A stretch of 5,895 nucleotides of DNA from an uncultured Solirubrobacteraceae bacterium (GTDB lineage Bacteria > Actinomycetota > Thermoleophilia > Solirubrobacterales > Solirubrobacteraceae): assembly GCA_955652345.1 (NCBI GenBank), contig CATPBV010000270.1, positions 1 through 5,895 on the forward strand. Reading direction: 5' to 3'. The notes beneath the pieces were generated by a model, which saw only the letters and a program-made list of their open reading frames with translations, was not told the origin of the DNA and ran no database searches. Made by a program: the position numbers and the translations under genes. Shown here one piece after another: positions 1 to 5,649 of the stretch. Position 1 is the first letter of the stretch. Each line of letters begins with the position of its first letter.

Positions 1-2
1 AC

Positions 3-629
3 CGCAACCCGGAGAACTTCTTCGCGGAGGTCGAGCAGGCTGGGTTCAACCCGTCGAACCTCGTGCCAGGCACCGGCCTCAGCCCGGACAAGATGCTGAT
101 GGCGCGGATCTTCTCCTACCACGACACGCATCTGCACCGGATCGGCCCCAACTACGAACAGCTGCCGATCAACGCGCCCAAGTCTCCCGTCCATTCGTAC
201 AACAAGGAAGGCGCGATGACGTACCGACACAGCGGCAACCAGCCTGTCTACGCGCCGAACTCGTTTGGCGGACCGCAGGCCGACCCGGAGCATGGCTCAG
301 ACCTGTTCTGGCACGTGCCCGAGGGCGAGCTAGGCCGCTACGCGTACGAGAAGCACGCCGAAGACGACGACTTCGGCCAGCCGGGAACGCTCTATCGGGA
401 GGTGATGAACGACACCGACCGCGAGCACCTCGTCAACAACATCGTCGGGCATGCGAGTAACGAGGTGACGCCTGAGATGCAGGCTCGAGTAGTCGCTTAC
501 TGGGCCAACATCGACGCCGAGCTTGGTTCGCGCGTGGCCGCCGGCCTAGGTCACGGCGACGGTGCGTCGACGAACGGCGGAGTCGCGGAGGCGCGAGCGT
601 TGCTAGCGACGAGAGCCAACCGGGCATAG
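3..629 (+). CDS. Haem catalase, C-terminal part (5' end outside window)
   Basis: This is the 3' part of a monofunctional haem catalase, which converts hydrogen peroxide to water and oxygen in the cytoplasm. The reading frame is open from base 3, so the start lies to the left; 208 residues are visible. The segment reading RNPENFFAEVEQAGFNPSNL is the typical catalase stretch before the proximal haem site. It is followed by RIFSYHDTH, in which the Tyr (codon 117-119) is the expected proximal haem-iron ligand and the Arg (105-107) its conserved partner. Further on come GPNYEQLPIN and YAPNSFGGP, both characteristic of small-subunit catalases. The protein ends about 170 residues after the haem Tyr, so it lacks the extra flavodoxin-like domain of large-subunit KatE types. 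It converges on the VOC gene with a 52-base gap. The family is certain; the clade and gene symbol are not assigned. Confidence 0.96.
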   Translation, partial: RNPENFFAEVEQAGFNPSNLVPGTGLSPDKMLMARIFSYHDTHLHRIGPNYEQLPINAPKSPVHSYNKEGAMTYRHSGNQPVYAPNSFGGPQADPEHGSDLFWHVPEGELGRYAYEKHAEDDDFGQPGTLYREVMNDTDREHLVNNIVGHASNEVTPEMQARVVAYWANIDAELGSRVAAGLGHGDGASTNGGVAEARALLATRANRA

Positions 630-681
630 GAGCTCAGCGCGCGCAGGAGACTTCGGCCCGTAGCCGGGTGATCAGGCGTGC

Positions 682-1083
682 TTACTCGTGCGTGTCCTGC
701 GGCGTCGGGAATGAGCCGTCGATTAGCTCGATTCGGTAGCCGTCGGGATCACTCAAGAAGCAGATCCGGTATTCGGTGCGGCCGCCCGGTGCGTACGGTG
801 GCCGGTCGGGCTCGATCCCCGCTGAGCGCAACCGTTCGAGCTCGGTGTCGAGATCGTCGACGACGAGCGCCATGTGGCCGTAGCCGTCGCCGAGGTCATA
901 CGGCTCGGTCCGGTCTGCGTTCACCGTCAGCTCGAGAACGTCGCCGCCATCCGGGAGCCCGAGGTAGACGTTGTAGGCCGAGTCGAAGTTGAGCCGTCCC
1001 CGTCGCTCGAATCCGAGCTGGCGGTAGAAGCGAAGGGATTCACCGATGTCGCGGACTCGCAGGCAGGTGTGGACGAATGGGAT
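682..1083 (-). CDS. Glyoxalase I-like VOC-superfamily protein, probable ATC start
   Basis: This is a VOC-fold metalloenzyme of 133 residues, close to the 135 of E. coli GloA, which isomerises the hemithioacetal of methylglyoxal and a thiol. The two beta-alpha-beta-beta-beta modules are visible. PFVHTCLRVRD and the LELT strand supply His5 and Glu51; YGHMALVVDD and DPDGYRIELI supply His70 and Glu119. These match the four metal ligands of GloA (His5, Glu56, His74, Glu122). No ATG, GTG or TTG lies between the upstream in-frame stop (1114-1116) and the conserved VHTCLRV. The ATC at 1081-1083 has a strong ribosome-binding site 7 bases upstream and puts the first ligand at residue 5, so I take ATC as the start. 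A GTG at 922-924 would lose half the fold and two ligands. Actinobacteria usually use mycothiol rather than glutathione, so the co-substrate is open; another VOC activity is possible. The fold is near certain, the start less so. Confidence 0.85.
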   Translation of the reverse strand: MPFVHTCLRVRDIGESLRFYRQLGFERRGRLNFDSAYNVYLGLPDGGDVLELTVNADRTEPYDLGDGYGHMALVVDDLDTELERLRSAGIEPDRPPYAPGGRTEYRICFLSDPDGYRIELIDGSFPTPQDTHE

Positions 1084-1090
1084 CGGAGCG

Positions 1091-1100
1091 CTCCTACCTT
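1091..1100 (-). promoter_or_regulatory. Strong ribosome-binding site of the VOC gene
   Basis: Read on the minus strand this is AAGGTAGGAG, then 7 bases, then ATC. The AGGAG core and ideal spacing decide the start of the VOC gene at 1083. The TAG inside it is the stop codon of the upstream membrane ORF, so the two genes look translationally linked. Confidence 0.7.
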
Positions 1101-1285
1101 CGCAGGACCGGGCCTAGAGGGAGGCCGCGGCCGCCGGTGGCCGTGTCGGCGGCATTGAGGAACAGATAGATGCCGAGCGCGGCGAACATGAACGCAACAT
1201 ATCCGGCGAGCTTGTCGAAGGTCGAGTTCGTGTCGAGCACGCCGATCGTTCGCAGGATCAGCGCCAGCACGACCAACGCGATCAC
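1094..1285 (-). CDS. Short membrane protein resembling the C-terminus of an AceTr (GPR1/FUN34/SatP) acetate transporter; probably a gene remnant
   Basis: The 63-residue product has two likely membrane helices (about residues 1-17 and 25-45) and ends in GGRGLPLGPVLRR. The pattern of a helix, then KLAGYV, then a helix, then a Gly-Arg...LPLGP tail is what I know from the last helices and C-terminus of AceTr acetate/succinate transporters, which are usually about 190-220 residues with six helices. Only the final third is present. The frame is open to a TGA at 1346-1348, but the extra upstream codons give an Arg-rich stretch without helices. The GTG start at 1283-1285 has no clear ribosome-binding site, although CATATA lies 5 bases before it and a leaderless start is conceivable. 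Its TAG stop sits inside the ribosome-binding site of the VOC gene. I favour a truncated transporter remnant left by recombination; a genuine small two-helix protein is the alternative. The family match is from memory of the motif. Confidence 0.5.
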   Translation of the reverse strand: MIALVVLALILRTIGVLDTNSTFDKLAGYVAFMFAALGIYLFLNAADTATGGRGLPLGPVLRR

Positions 1286-1312
1286 GGCGGTATATGAGGC
1301 GGGCAGTCGCCG

Positions 1313-1349
1313 CTGAGCGTGGCGCGAGCGGCTCGCCGCCTCGCCTCAG
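1313..1349 (-). other. Long imperfect stem-loop, 15 bp, possible terminator
   Basis: The two arms pair as 5+2+4+4 base pairs (15 in all), interrupted by two single-base bulges and one mismatch, around the three-base loop 1329-1331. On the minus strand the bulges are both G and the mismatch is A opposite A. The outer arms are CTGAG and CTCAG. It lies on the 3' side of the tRNA remnant and before the short membrane ORF, where a terminator would be expected. No T-run follows, so it is not a classical intrinsic terminator; high-GC actinobacteria often lack the T-run. It could also be a protein-binding inverted repeat. Confidence 0.5.
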
Positions 1350-1419
1350 GTCATCGTGGCGTCCACCCGATGGTGGCGCAGCTGCGCAGGGGCGAACCGT
1401 GAACGAGACCCGGCCAGAA

Positions 1420-1444
1420 AGCCCTCTGTCGGACTCGAACCGAC
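1420..1444 (-). other. tRNA 3'-end remnant (T-arm plus acceptor 3' strand), possible attachment site
   Basis: On the minus strand 1444-1428 reads GTCGGTTCGAGTCCGAC: a perfect 5-bp stem closing a canonical TTCGAGT loop, with the box-B-like GGTTCGANTCC pattern of tRNA genes. It is followed by AGAGGGC (1427-1421), as expected for the 3' strand of an acceptor stem, and a T at the discriminator position; CCA is not encoded. The matching 5' acceptor strand GCCCTCT is absent from the next roughly 100 bases upstream. No normal 7-base anticodon loop is present at the expected distance, so this is not a complete tRNA. Such isolated 3' ends are typical of attachment sites left when integrative elements use tRNA genes. 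Confidence 0.5.
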
Positions 1445-1486
1445 ATGGAGTTGGACCAAGTGGTCGTAGCGATCCTGCGCCGCTAC

Positions 1487-1525
1487 GCCGCGGAAGCCGG
1501 ATGCGAACGTGCTCGTATCCGCGGC
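1487..1525 (-). terminator. Inverted repeat downstream of gntR, candidate operon terminator
   Basis: GCCGCGG (1487-1493) and CCGCGGC (1519-1525) are perfect 7-bp inverted arms. A competing inner hairpin pairs CGGAT (1498-1502) with ATCCG (1517-1521) and CGA (1504-1506) with TCG (1513-1515). It begins 68 bases after the gntR stop codon, a sensible place to end the operon mRNA. There is no T-run, so the terminator role is inferred from position only. Confidence 0.25.
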
Positions 1526-1592
1526 ACTGGCTCGCTCACCAGATTCGCCGTCGGTGCTCACTTTGGACGGCCCGCTGGTACGTCACCGAGCG

Positions 1593-2243
1593 TCAGGTGC
1601 GAGACGCGGGTGTATCGAGGAGCTTCGCCCGCATCCAGCCGATGCTGCCGAGGACGTGCTCGCGCGTGATCGTGGCGGCGAGGTCGCTGTCGCGCAGGGC
1701 CAGCGCCTCCACGAGCCGCTGATGATCCTCAACCGATTTGCTGTGCGGCCGCCACAGCTGTGGTCCGTGGGCGAACGAGCTCCACAGCAGCCGCATCAGT
1801 GACAGCAGCAGCGGCGACCGCGCGGATTCGTAGACGCGGAAGTGGAACTCGCGGTTCAGATCTTTTGCCGCTGGGTCGTCGGCCGCGACGTCGGCGAATG
1901 CCCGCTCGCGCGCCTGCACCTCGAGCAGGTCCTCGGTGGTCATCTTCTCCACGGCGAGCCGCGTCGCCAGGGCCTCGAGCTCGGCGAGGATCAAGTAGTT
2001 CTCCTCCTGTTCGTCGATGTCGATCTCGGCGACGCGGGACCCGCGGTGAAGCTCGGAGCCGACAAGCCCCTCGGACTCGAGCCTGCGCAAGGCCTCGCGG
2101 ACGGGCGTCGGGCTGACGTTGAAGAGCTCCGCAAGCTCCCGCTGACGCAACAGCTTGCCCGGCGGGAGCTCGCCGCGCGTGATCATCTCGCGCAGCAGGC
2201 GAGTGATCACATCACCCTTGCTGAGGTATGGGGTGTCTGTCAT
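1593..2243 (-). CDS. GntR-family transcriptional regulator, FadR subgroup with FCD domain
   Basis: This 216-residue DNA-binding regulator has a winged helix-turn-helix at about residues 9-72 (helix-turn-helix core ELAELFNVSPTPVREALRRL, wing near LHRGSRV). An all-helical FCD ligand-binding domain follows at about 80-205. The FCD metal or ligand residues are in place: Asp128 and His134 in DLNREFHFRVYE, His174 in EDHQRLVEAL and His196 in REHV. Length is normal for the family. FCD regulators bind small carboxylates or sugar acids and usually repress neighbouring genes as dimers. The ATG overlaps the livF stop as ATGA, and no ribosome-binding site is visible before it, so translation probably depends on ribosomes finishing livF. 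Being the last gene of the transporter operon, it most likely regulates that operon, including its own synthesis. The effector is unknown. Confidence 0.95.
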   Translation of the reverse strand: MTDTPYLSKGDVITRLLREMITRGELPPGKLLRQRELAELFNVSPTPVREALRRLESEGLVGSELHRGSRVAEIDIDEQEENYLILAELEALATRLAVEKMTTEDLLEVQARERAFADVAADDPAAKDLNREFHFRVYESARSPLLLSLMRLLWSSFAHGPQLWRPHSKSVEDHQRLVEALALRDSDLAATITREHVLGSIGWMRAKLLDTPASRT

Positions 2244-3016
2244 GGCGAGATTTCGTTCAGTGCCGGCGACGGCTTGGTTTCGCGCCCCAGGAACAATTCG
2301 CCGATGTCGTCGCGCCCGAGTAGCTCGGCTGCCGGGCCGGAGACGCTGACCCGGCCTGCGACGAGCAGGTAGCCCCAGTCGCCGATCGTGAGCGCCTCGC
2401 TCGCGCGCTGCTCGACAAGCACCACGGCTGAGCCTGAGTTGGCCAGGACACGAACCTGATCTTCGAGCACCGAGCGCGCCACCACGGGCGCGAGATTCGA
2501 GGTGGGCTCGTCGAAGATGATCACGTTCGGACGCAGCATCAGCACGCGTGCGATCGCCAGCATCTTGCGCTCGCCGCCGCTTAGCTTGCTAGCCCTGCGC
2601 GTGCGCATGTCGCAGAGGGCGGGGAAGGCCGTGAGCACCTCTTCCACGCGCGGCGCCACGTCCTTGCGAGCGAGCAGATATCCGCCCATCTCCAGGTTCT
2701 CCAGCACCGTCAGCGTGCCGAACACGTCGTTGACCTGCGGAACGAAGCCGAGCCCCGCCCGCGCGAGCTGATCTCCGCGGCGGCCCGTGACGTCCTTCCC
2801 GTCGAGCCGGACCGACCCTTCGAGCACCTCGGCCCGCCCGGTGATCGCCTTCAGCAGCGTGCTCTTGCCCGCTCCGTTGGGGCCGATGATCGTTGCGACT
2901 TCGCCCGCGCCGACGCTCACATCCACGCCGTGGACGATCGGGGCGCCACCGTAACCGGCTACGAGCTGCTCGACCTCCAACACCTGCGGTGGTCGCTCAG
3001 CCGACGAGGTAGGCAT
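2240..3016 (-). CDS. livF: Branched-chain amino acid-type ABC transporter, ATP-binding protein LivF
   Basis: This is the second cytoplasmic ATPase of the importer, 258 residues, slightly longer than the usual 235 or so because of N-terminal and C-terminal extensions. Walker A is GPNGAGKS (45-52), the Q-loop Gln is at 94, the signature LSGGE at 145-149 and Walker B VIIFDE at 165-170. The VLVEQ at about 199-203 puts Gln where LivG proteins have the switch His, which is the LivF hallmark. The D-loop region reads SNLAP instead of the more usual SLGLAP, and EQ is followed by Arg rather than Asn; both are modest departures. The ATG at 3014-3016 is supported by AGGAGG six bases upstream and by homology beginning shortly after. 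It overlaps the livG end by 20 bases and gntR by 4. It should pair with LivG to drive LivHM. The transported compound cannot be told from it. Confidence 0.96.
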   Translation of the reverse strand: MPTSSAERPPQVLEVEQLVAGYGGAPIVHGVDVSVGAGEVATIIGPNGAGKSTLLKAITGRAEVLEGSVRLDGKDVTGRRGDQLARAGLGFVPQVNDVFGTLTVLENLEMGGYLLARKDVAPRVEEVLTAFPALCDMRTRRASKLSGGERKMLAIARVLMLRPNVIIFDEPTSNLAPVVARSVLEDQVRVLANSGSAVVLVEQRASEALTIGDWGYLLVAGRVSVSGPAAELLGRDDIGELFLGRETKPSPALNEISP

Positions 3017-3764
3017 CGAGCACCTCCTGCTCCGTGCGGAGCGTATCCATCGTCCCCTCCGAGATCACCTTGCCCTGCGCCATGACGACCACCCGGTCGC
3101 ACAATCGCTCGACGACGCGCAGCTCGTGCTCGATCATCAGCATCGTCAGCCCGTCGCGGTTGAGTCGCTGCAGGTGCTCTTCGATCGAGCGCGAGAGCGT
3201 CGGGTTGACGCCCGCCATCGGCTCGTCGAGGAGCAGGAGCTTCGGCTCGGCCATCAGCCCCCGCATGATCTCCAGCAGCCGCTTCTGGCCGCCGCTGAGG
3301 TTGCCGGCCCACTCGTCCTCTTTGTCTGACATTTCGAACCCGGCGATCAGCTCGCGGGCACGCTCGACCAACTGCCGCTCGTGCGCGCGCCACGAGCGCC
3401 GCCCGCCCAACAGCGCGCCGCGGAGCGTCTCTCCCGGGTTGTGCTGCGCGGCGACGAGCAGATTCTCGATCACCGTCAGCCGCGGGAATTCGCTCGAGGT
3501 CTGGAACGTGCGGATCAACCCGCGCCGAGCGAGGCTCATCGGTGACAGCGCCGTGACGTCCCGGCCATCGAACTCAATCCTGCCCGCGTCCGGGCGCAGC
3601 GCGCCCGCGATCACGCCGAGCGCCGTCGATTTGCCGGCTCCATTGGGGCCGATCAGCCCAGTGATCGAGCCGCTCTGCACCTTGAACGAGGCGCCATCGA
3701 CCGCGTGGACGCCGCCGAAGCTGCGCCTGAGGTCCTCGACGACCAACAGATCGCCGGCGGTCAT
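2997..3764 (-). CDS. livG: Branched-chain amino acid-type ABC transporter, ATP-binding protein LivG
   Basis: This is the first ATPase of the importer, 255 residues, the usual size for LivG. Walker A is GPNGAGKS (39-46) and the Q-loop lies in IRTFQ (Gln88). The signature is NLSGGQ (155-160), Walker B KLLLLDEP (175-182) and the switch His is in IEHE (His213). DEPMAGVNP is the LivG-type D-loop (more often AAGLNP). The long insert between the Q-loop and the signature (about 105-150, rich in Arg and Glu) is typical of LivG. The frame stays open far upstream through livM, but the conserved protein begins at the ATG at 3762-3764, which has GGAG six bases before it and overlaps the livM stop as ATGA. 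It acts on the cytoplasmic face of the LivH-LivM channel. Confidence 0.96.
   Translation of the reverse strand: MTAGDLLVVEDLRRSFGGVHAVDGASFKVQSGSITGLIGPNGAGKSTALGVIAGALRPDAGRIEFDGRDVTALSPMSLARRGLIRTFQTSSEFPRLTVIENLLVAAQHNPGETLRGALLGGRRSWRAHERQLVERARELIAGFEMSDKEDEWAGNLSGGQKRLLEIMRGLMAEPKLLLLDEPMAGVNPTLSRSIEEHLQRLNRDGLTMLMIEHELRVVERLCDRVVVMAQGKVISEGTMDTLRTEQEVLDAYLVG
3023..3028 (-). promoter_or_regulatory. Ribosome-binding site of livF inside livG
   Basis: AGGAGG on the minus strand lies six bases before the livF ATG at 3016 and within the last codons of livG. It fixes the livF start and suggests livF can be initiated independently as well as by coupling. Confidence 0.75.
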
Positions 3765-4765
3765 CCGCGGCTCCGCAGCAGGCGCCGCCCGATCGTCCTC
3801 GGGGCCTCGCCTGGCTGCGGGAAGCGTCGCTTGCGCTCCGGGATCACGCCGCGCGGCCAGAACCACAGGAAGATGAGCGCCATCACCCCGACGGCGACCC
3901 ACTGCAGCGCGTCGACGAACCCCGGGTAGCCGACGTTCGGGAGAAACCGGGTTGACTCGAGGAACCCGATCGGGACCAGCAACGCACCGACGGCGACGCC
4001 GATGTTGTTGCCGGTGCCACCGACGAGGATCGCCGTGAAGAACACGAACGTCTCGGGATACAGCCACGAGCCCGGTGACCAAGCGCCGAGGAACTCGACG
4101 AACACGGCGCCGCTGATGCCGGCGATCACCCCGCCGGCGACGAACGCGGTCATCCGCAGCCCGAAGACGTTCTTGCCCAGCGCGGCCGCCGCGTGCTCGT
4201 TGTCCCGCACGGCGCGCATCGCGCGCCCGAGCGGTGACTCGGTGAACCGCCGGACGAACCACCAGATCAGCGCGCAGAACACTGCGCACAGGCCGACGTA
4301 GAACCACTGGTAATTGACCAGCGACAGGTTGAGGCCGCCGAACAACGGCTTCGGCACCAGCGACAAGCCCGCCGGTCCGTTGAAGAGATGCGTCGAGTTG
4401 TCCGCCACGTACGTCGCTGTCAGCGAGATCACGAGCATCACCATCGCCTGGTAGTCAGCCCGGAGGCGGCGGATGCCGACCAGTCCGACCAGCAGCGCCA
4501 GCAGCCCGCCTGCGGCGCCGGCCGCGATCACCGGCAGCGGGAACGGCAGGCTCGCGCCACCGACGTAGTGCTGAAAGCTGGTGCCCTGCTCCGGCCCGAG
4601 CGTCAGCACTGACGCGGTGTATGCGCCCATCGCCTGGAACACGATGAACGCGAAGCTGCTGATGCCCGCGACGCCGAACTGGAGATTGAGGCCCCAAACC
4701 GCCATCACGTCGACGGCGAGGTAGATCAGCAGCGTCGAGAAGTAGAACTGCCAGGCGACGCTCAC
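3761..4765 (-). CDS. livM: Branched-chain amino acid-type ABC transporter, permease LivM
   Basis: This is an integral-membrane permease subunit of 334 residues with about eight hydrophobic segments (near 8-28, 35-55, 76-98, 106-121, 153-170, 204-227, 238-268, 284-303). It ends in a short Arg/Lys-rich cytoplasmic tail. LivM family marks are the ADYQAMVMLVIS segment (about 103-114), the cytoplasmic ATPase-contact loop ESPLGRAMRAVRDNEHAAAA (176-195) and the glycine-rich ILVGGTGNNIGVAVGALL. The start is GTG at 4763-4765, overlapping the livH stop as GTGA. The same frame stays open upstream, but that part lies in livH codons and gives Arg-rich non-membrane sequence. The gene overlaps livG by 4 bases. 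With LivH it should form the membrane pore; its substrate, probably an amino acid or related small molecule, is not defined by the sequence. Confidence 0.95.
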   Translation of the reverse strand: MSVAWQFYFSTLLIYLAVDVMAVWGLNLQFGVAGISSFAFIVFQAMGAYTASVLTLGPEQGTSFQHYVGGASLPFPLPVIAAGAAGGLLALLVGLVGIRRLRADYQAMVMLVISLTATYVADNSTHLFNGPAGLSLVPKPLFGGLNLSLVNYQWFYVGLCAVFCALIWWFVRRFTESPLGRAMRAVRDNEHAAAALGKNVFGLRMTAFVAGGVIAGISGAVFVEFLGAWSPGSWLYPETFVFFTAILVGGTGNNIGVAVGALLVPIGFLESTRFLPNVGYPGFVDALQWVAVGVMALIFLWFWPRGVIPERKRRFPQPGEAPRTIGRRLLRSRG

Positions 4766-5649
4766 GCCGCGACTTCCTTCGCTTCGGCGACCTCCGAGAG
4801 GATGCCCTGTGGGCGGATCAGCAGCACGACGACAAGCACCACGAACGCCACCACCTGCTTGTACGACGGCGCGATCACGCCCGCCGCGACTTCGCTCGAG
4901 AGCCCGATCGTCAGCGCGCCGAGCATCGCGCCGTAGGCCTGGCCGACGCCACCTAGCACGGCCGCGGCGACGATCGCGATCAGGAACGTGCCGCCGGTTG
5001 TCGAGGTGAAGCTCGTAACGTTCATCGCCAGCGCGATCCCCGCGATCCCGCACAGCGCGCCGGACACGAGCCATCCGACGTCAACGACGCGATCTGTGGC
5101 GATCCCGCAGCTGCGAGCGAGCGCCGGGTCGCACGCGGTCGCGCGCATCGCCTTGCCGAGCTTCGTGTAGCGCAGCAACGTGTACACGCCGAGCATCGAG
5201 GCGACCGCGATCGCCATGATCCCGAACTGCGAGCTCGTGAACACCATCGAGCCGATGTGGTAGGACCCGCCGGGCGAGAACTTCAAGCTGAAGAAGCTCG
5301 GTCCCCAGATCGCCTGGATCGTGTTCTGGATGATCAGGCTGGTGGCGATCGTGACGACGATCATCCCGAACAGCTTGGTTCCGTGCCGAACGAACGGCGT
5401 GTAGAGCAGCCGGTTCAGCAGCGTCGAGAACACGGCCCCGAACAGCGCGCACAGCGCGACCGCGCCCCAGATGCCCACGCCATTGGTCGTGGCGATGTAG
5501 CCGATGAAGGACGAGGCCGTCATCACATCGCCGAACGCGAGGTTGAGGATGTTGGTGACGCCGAACTGGAGTGTGAAGCCGACCGCGGCGATGGCGAGGA
5601 TCGAAGCCGTCACCAGGCCGAAGCCCAGGGAGGCAACGAATAGGCTCAT
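4762..5649 (-). CDS. livH: Branched-chain amino acid-type ABC transporter, permease LivH
   Basis: This integral-membrane permease has 295 residues, the normal LivH length, with about eight hydrophobic segments (near 4-28, 34-55, 58-78, 93-113, 140-158, 190-212, 221-250, 264-280). Family marks are the N-terminal GFTLQFGVTNILNLAFGDVM (24-43), the region where LivH proteins carry their conserved NLAHG-like motif. The ATPase-contact loop is KLGKAMRATACDPALARSCG (163-182), and VLGGVGQAYGAMLGAL and IRPQGIL lie near the end. The ATG at 5647-5649 overlaps the end of the binding-protein gene as ATGA, with a weak AAGG upstream. The stop overlaps the livM GTG. LivH and LivM together form the translocation path through the cytoplasmic membrane. 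Confidence 0.96.
   Translation of the reverse strand: MSLFVASLGFGLVTASILAIAAVGFTLQFGVTNILNLAFGDVMTASSFIGYIATTNGVGIWGAVALCALFGAVFSTLLNRLLYTPFVRHGTKLFGMIVVTIATSLIIQNTIQAIWGPSFFSLKFSPGGSYHIGSMVFTSSQFGIMAIAVASMLGVYTLLRYTKLGKAMRATACDPALARSCGIATDRVVDVGWLVSGALCGIAGIALAMNVTSFTSTTGGTFLIAIVAAAVLGGVGQAYGAMLGALTIGLSSEVAAGVIAPSYKQVVAFVVLVVVLLIRPQGILSEVAEAKEVAA

Larger units (their letters stand above)
1286..1592. other. Gene-poor interval rich in inverted repeats
   Basis: No convincing protein gene lies here. The open frames on either strand are Arg/Ser-rich and match no family I know. The interval holds a 15-bp hairpin (1313-1349), a 5-bp stem (1363-1376), a 12-base perfect palindrome (1376-1387), a tRNA T-arm with acceptor 3' strand (1420-1444), a 4-bp stem (1454-1465), a 7-bp stem (1465-1487) and an inverted repeat with 7-bp arms (1487-1525). 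It separates the transporter operon from the truncated membrane ORF and the VOC gene. Confidence 0.6.

Noticed and set aside
654..668. Small hairpin between the convergent catalase and VOC genes as a terminator
   Set aside because: Only 4-bp stems form (CGGC/GCCG, or the alternative CCCG/CGGG), with no T-run; too weak to call.
874..1158. Plus-strand frame opposite the VOC gene
   Set aside because: The minus strand carries the full VOC fold with all four metal ligands, so the plus-strand frame is a shadow.
1420..1525. Complete tRNA or tmRNA gene
   Set aside because: No acceptor 5' strand pairs with AGAGGGC, no 7-base anticodon loop is found, and the tmRNA core and CCA end are absent.
1346..1561. 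Minus-strand 71-codon frame spanning the tRNA remnant
   Set aside because: Part of it is a translation of the T-arm and acceptor strand; the rest is low-information sequence across the hairpins.
1313..1592. CRISPR array or integron attC site as explanation for the repeats
   Set aside because: The stems all differ in sequence, there are no regularly spaced direct repeats, and neither cas genes nor an integrase are present.
1842..2372. Plus-strand frame of 176 codons opposite gntR and livF
   Set aside because: It is the antisense shadow of the gntR helix-turn-helix and FCD domains, and no family signature is visible.
3034..3876. A 280-codon plus-strand open frame across livG and the end of livM
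   Set aside because: It is antisense to two unmistakable genes, rich in Ser/Arg and without recognisable motifs; long antisense frames are expected in GC-rich coding DNA.
3765..4307. Upstream extension of the livG frame through livM
   Set aside because: The extra part is Arg-rich out-of-frame translation of livM; LivG homology begins at the ATG at 3764, which has its own ribosome-binding site.
4766..5074. Upstream extension of the livM frame into livH
   Set aside because: This is out-of-frame reading of livH with no membrane character; the GTG at 4765 gives the normal LivM length and a GTGA overlap.
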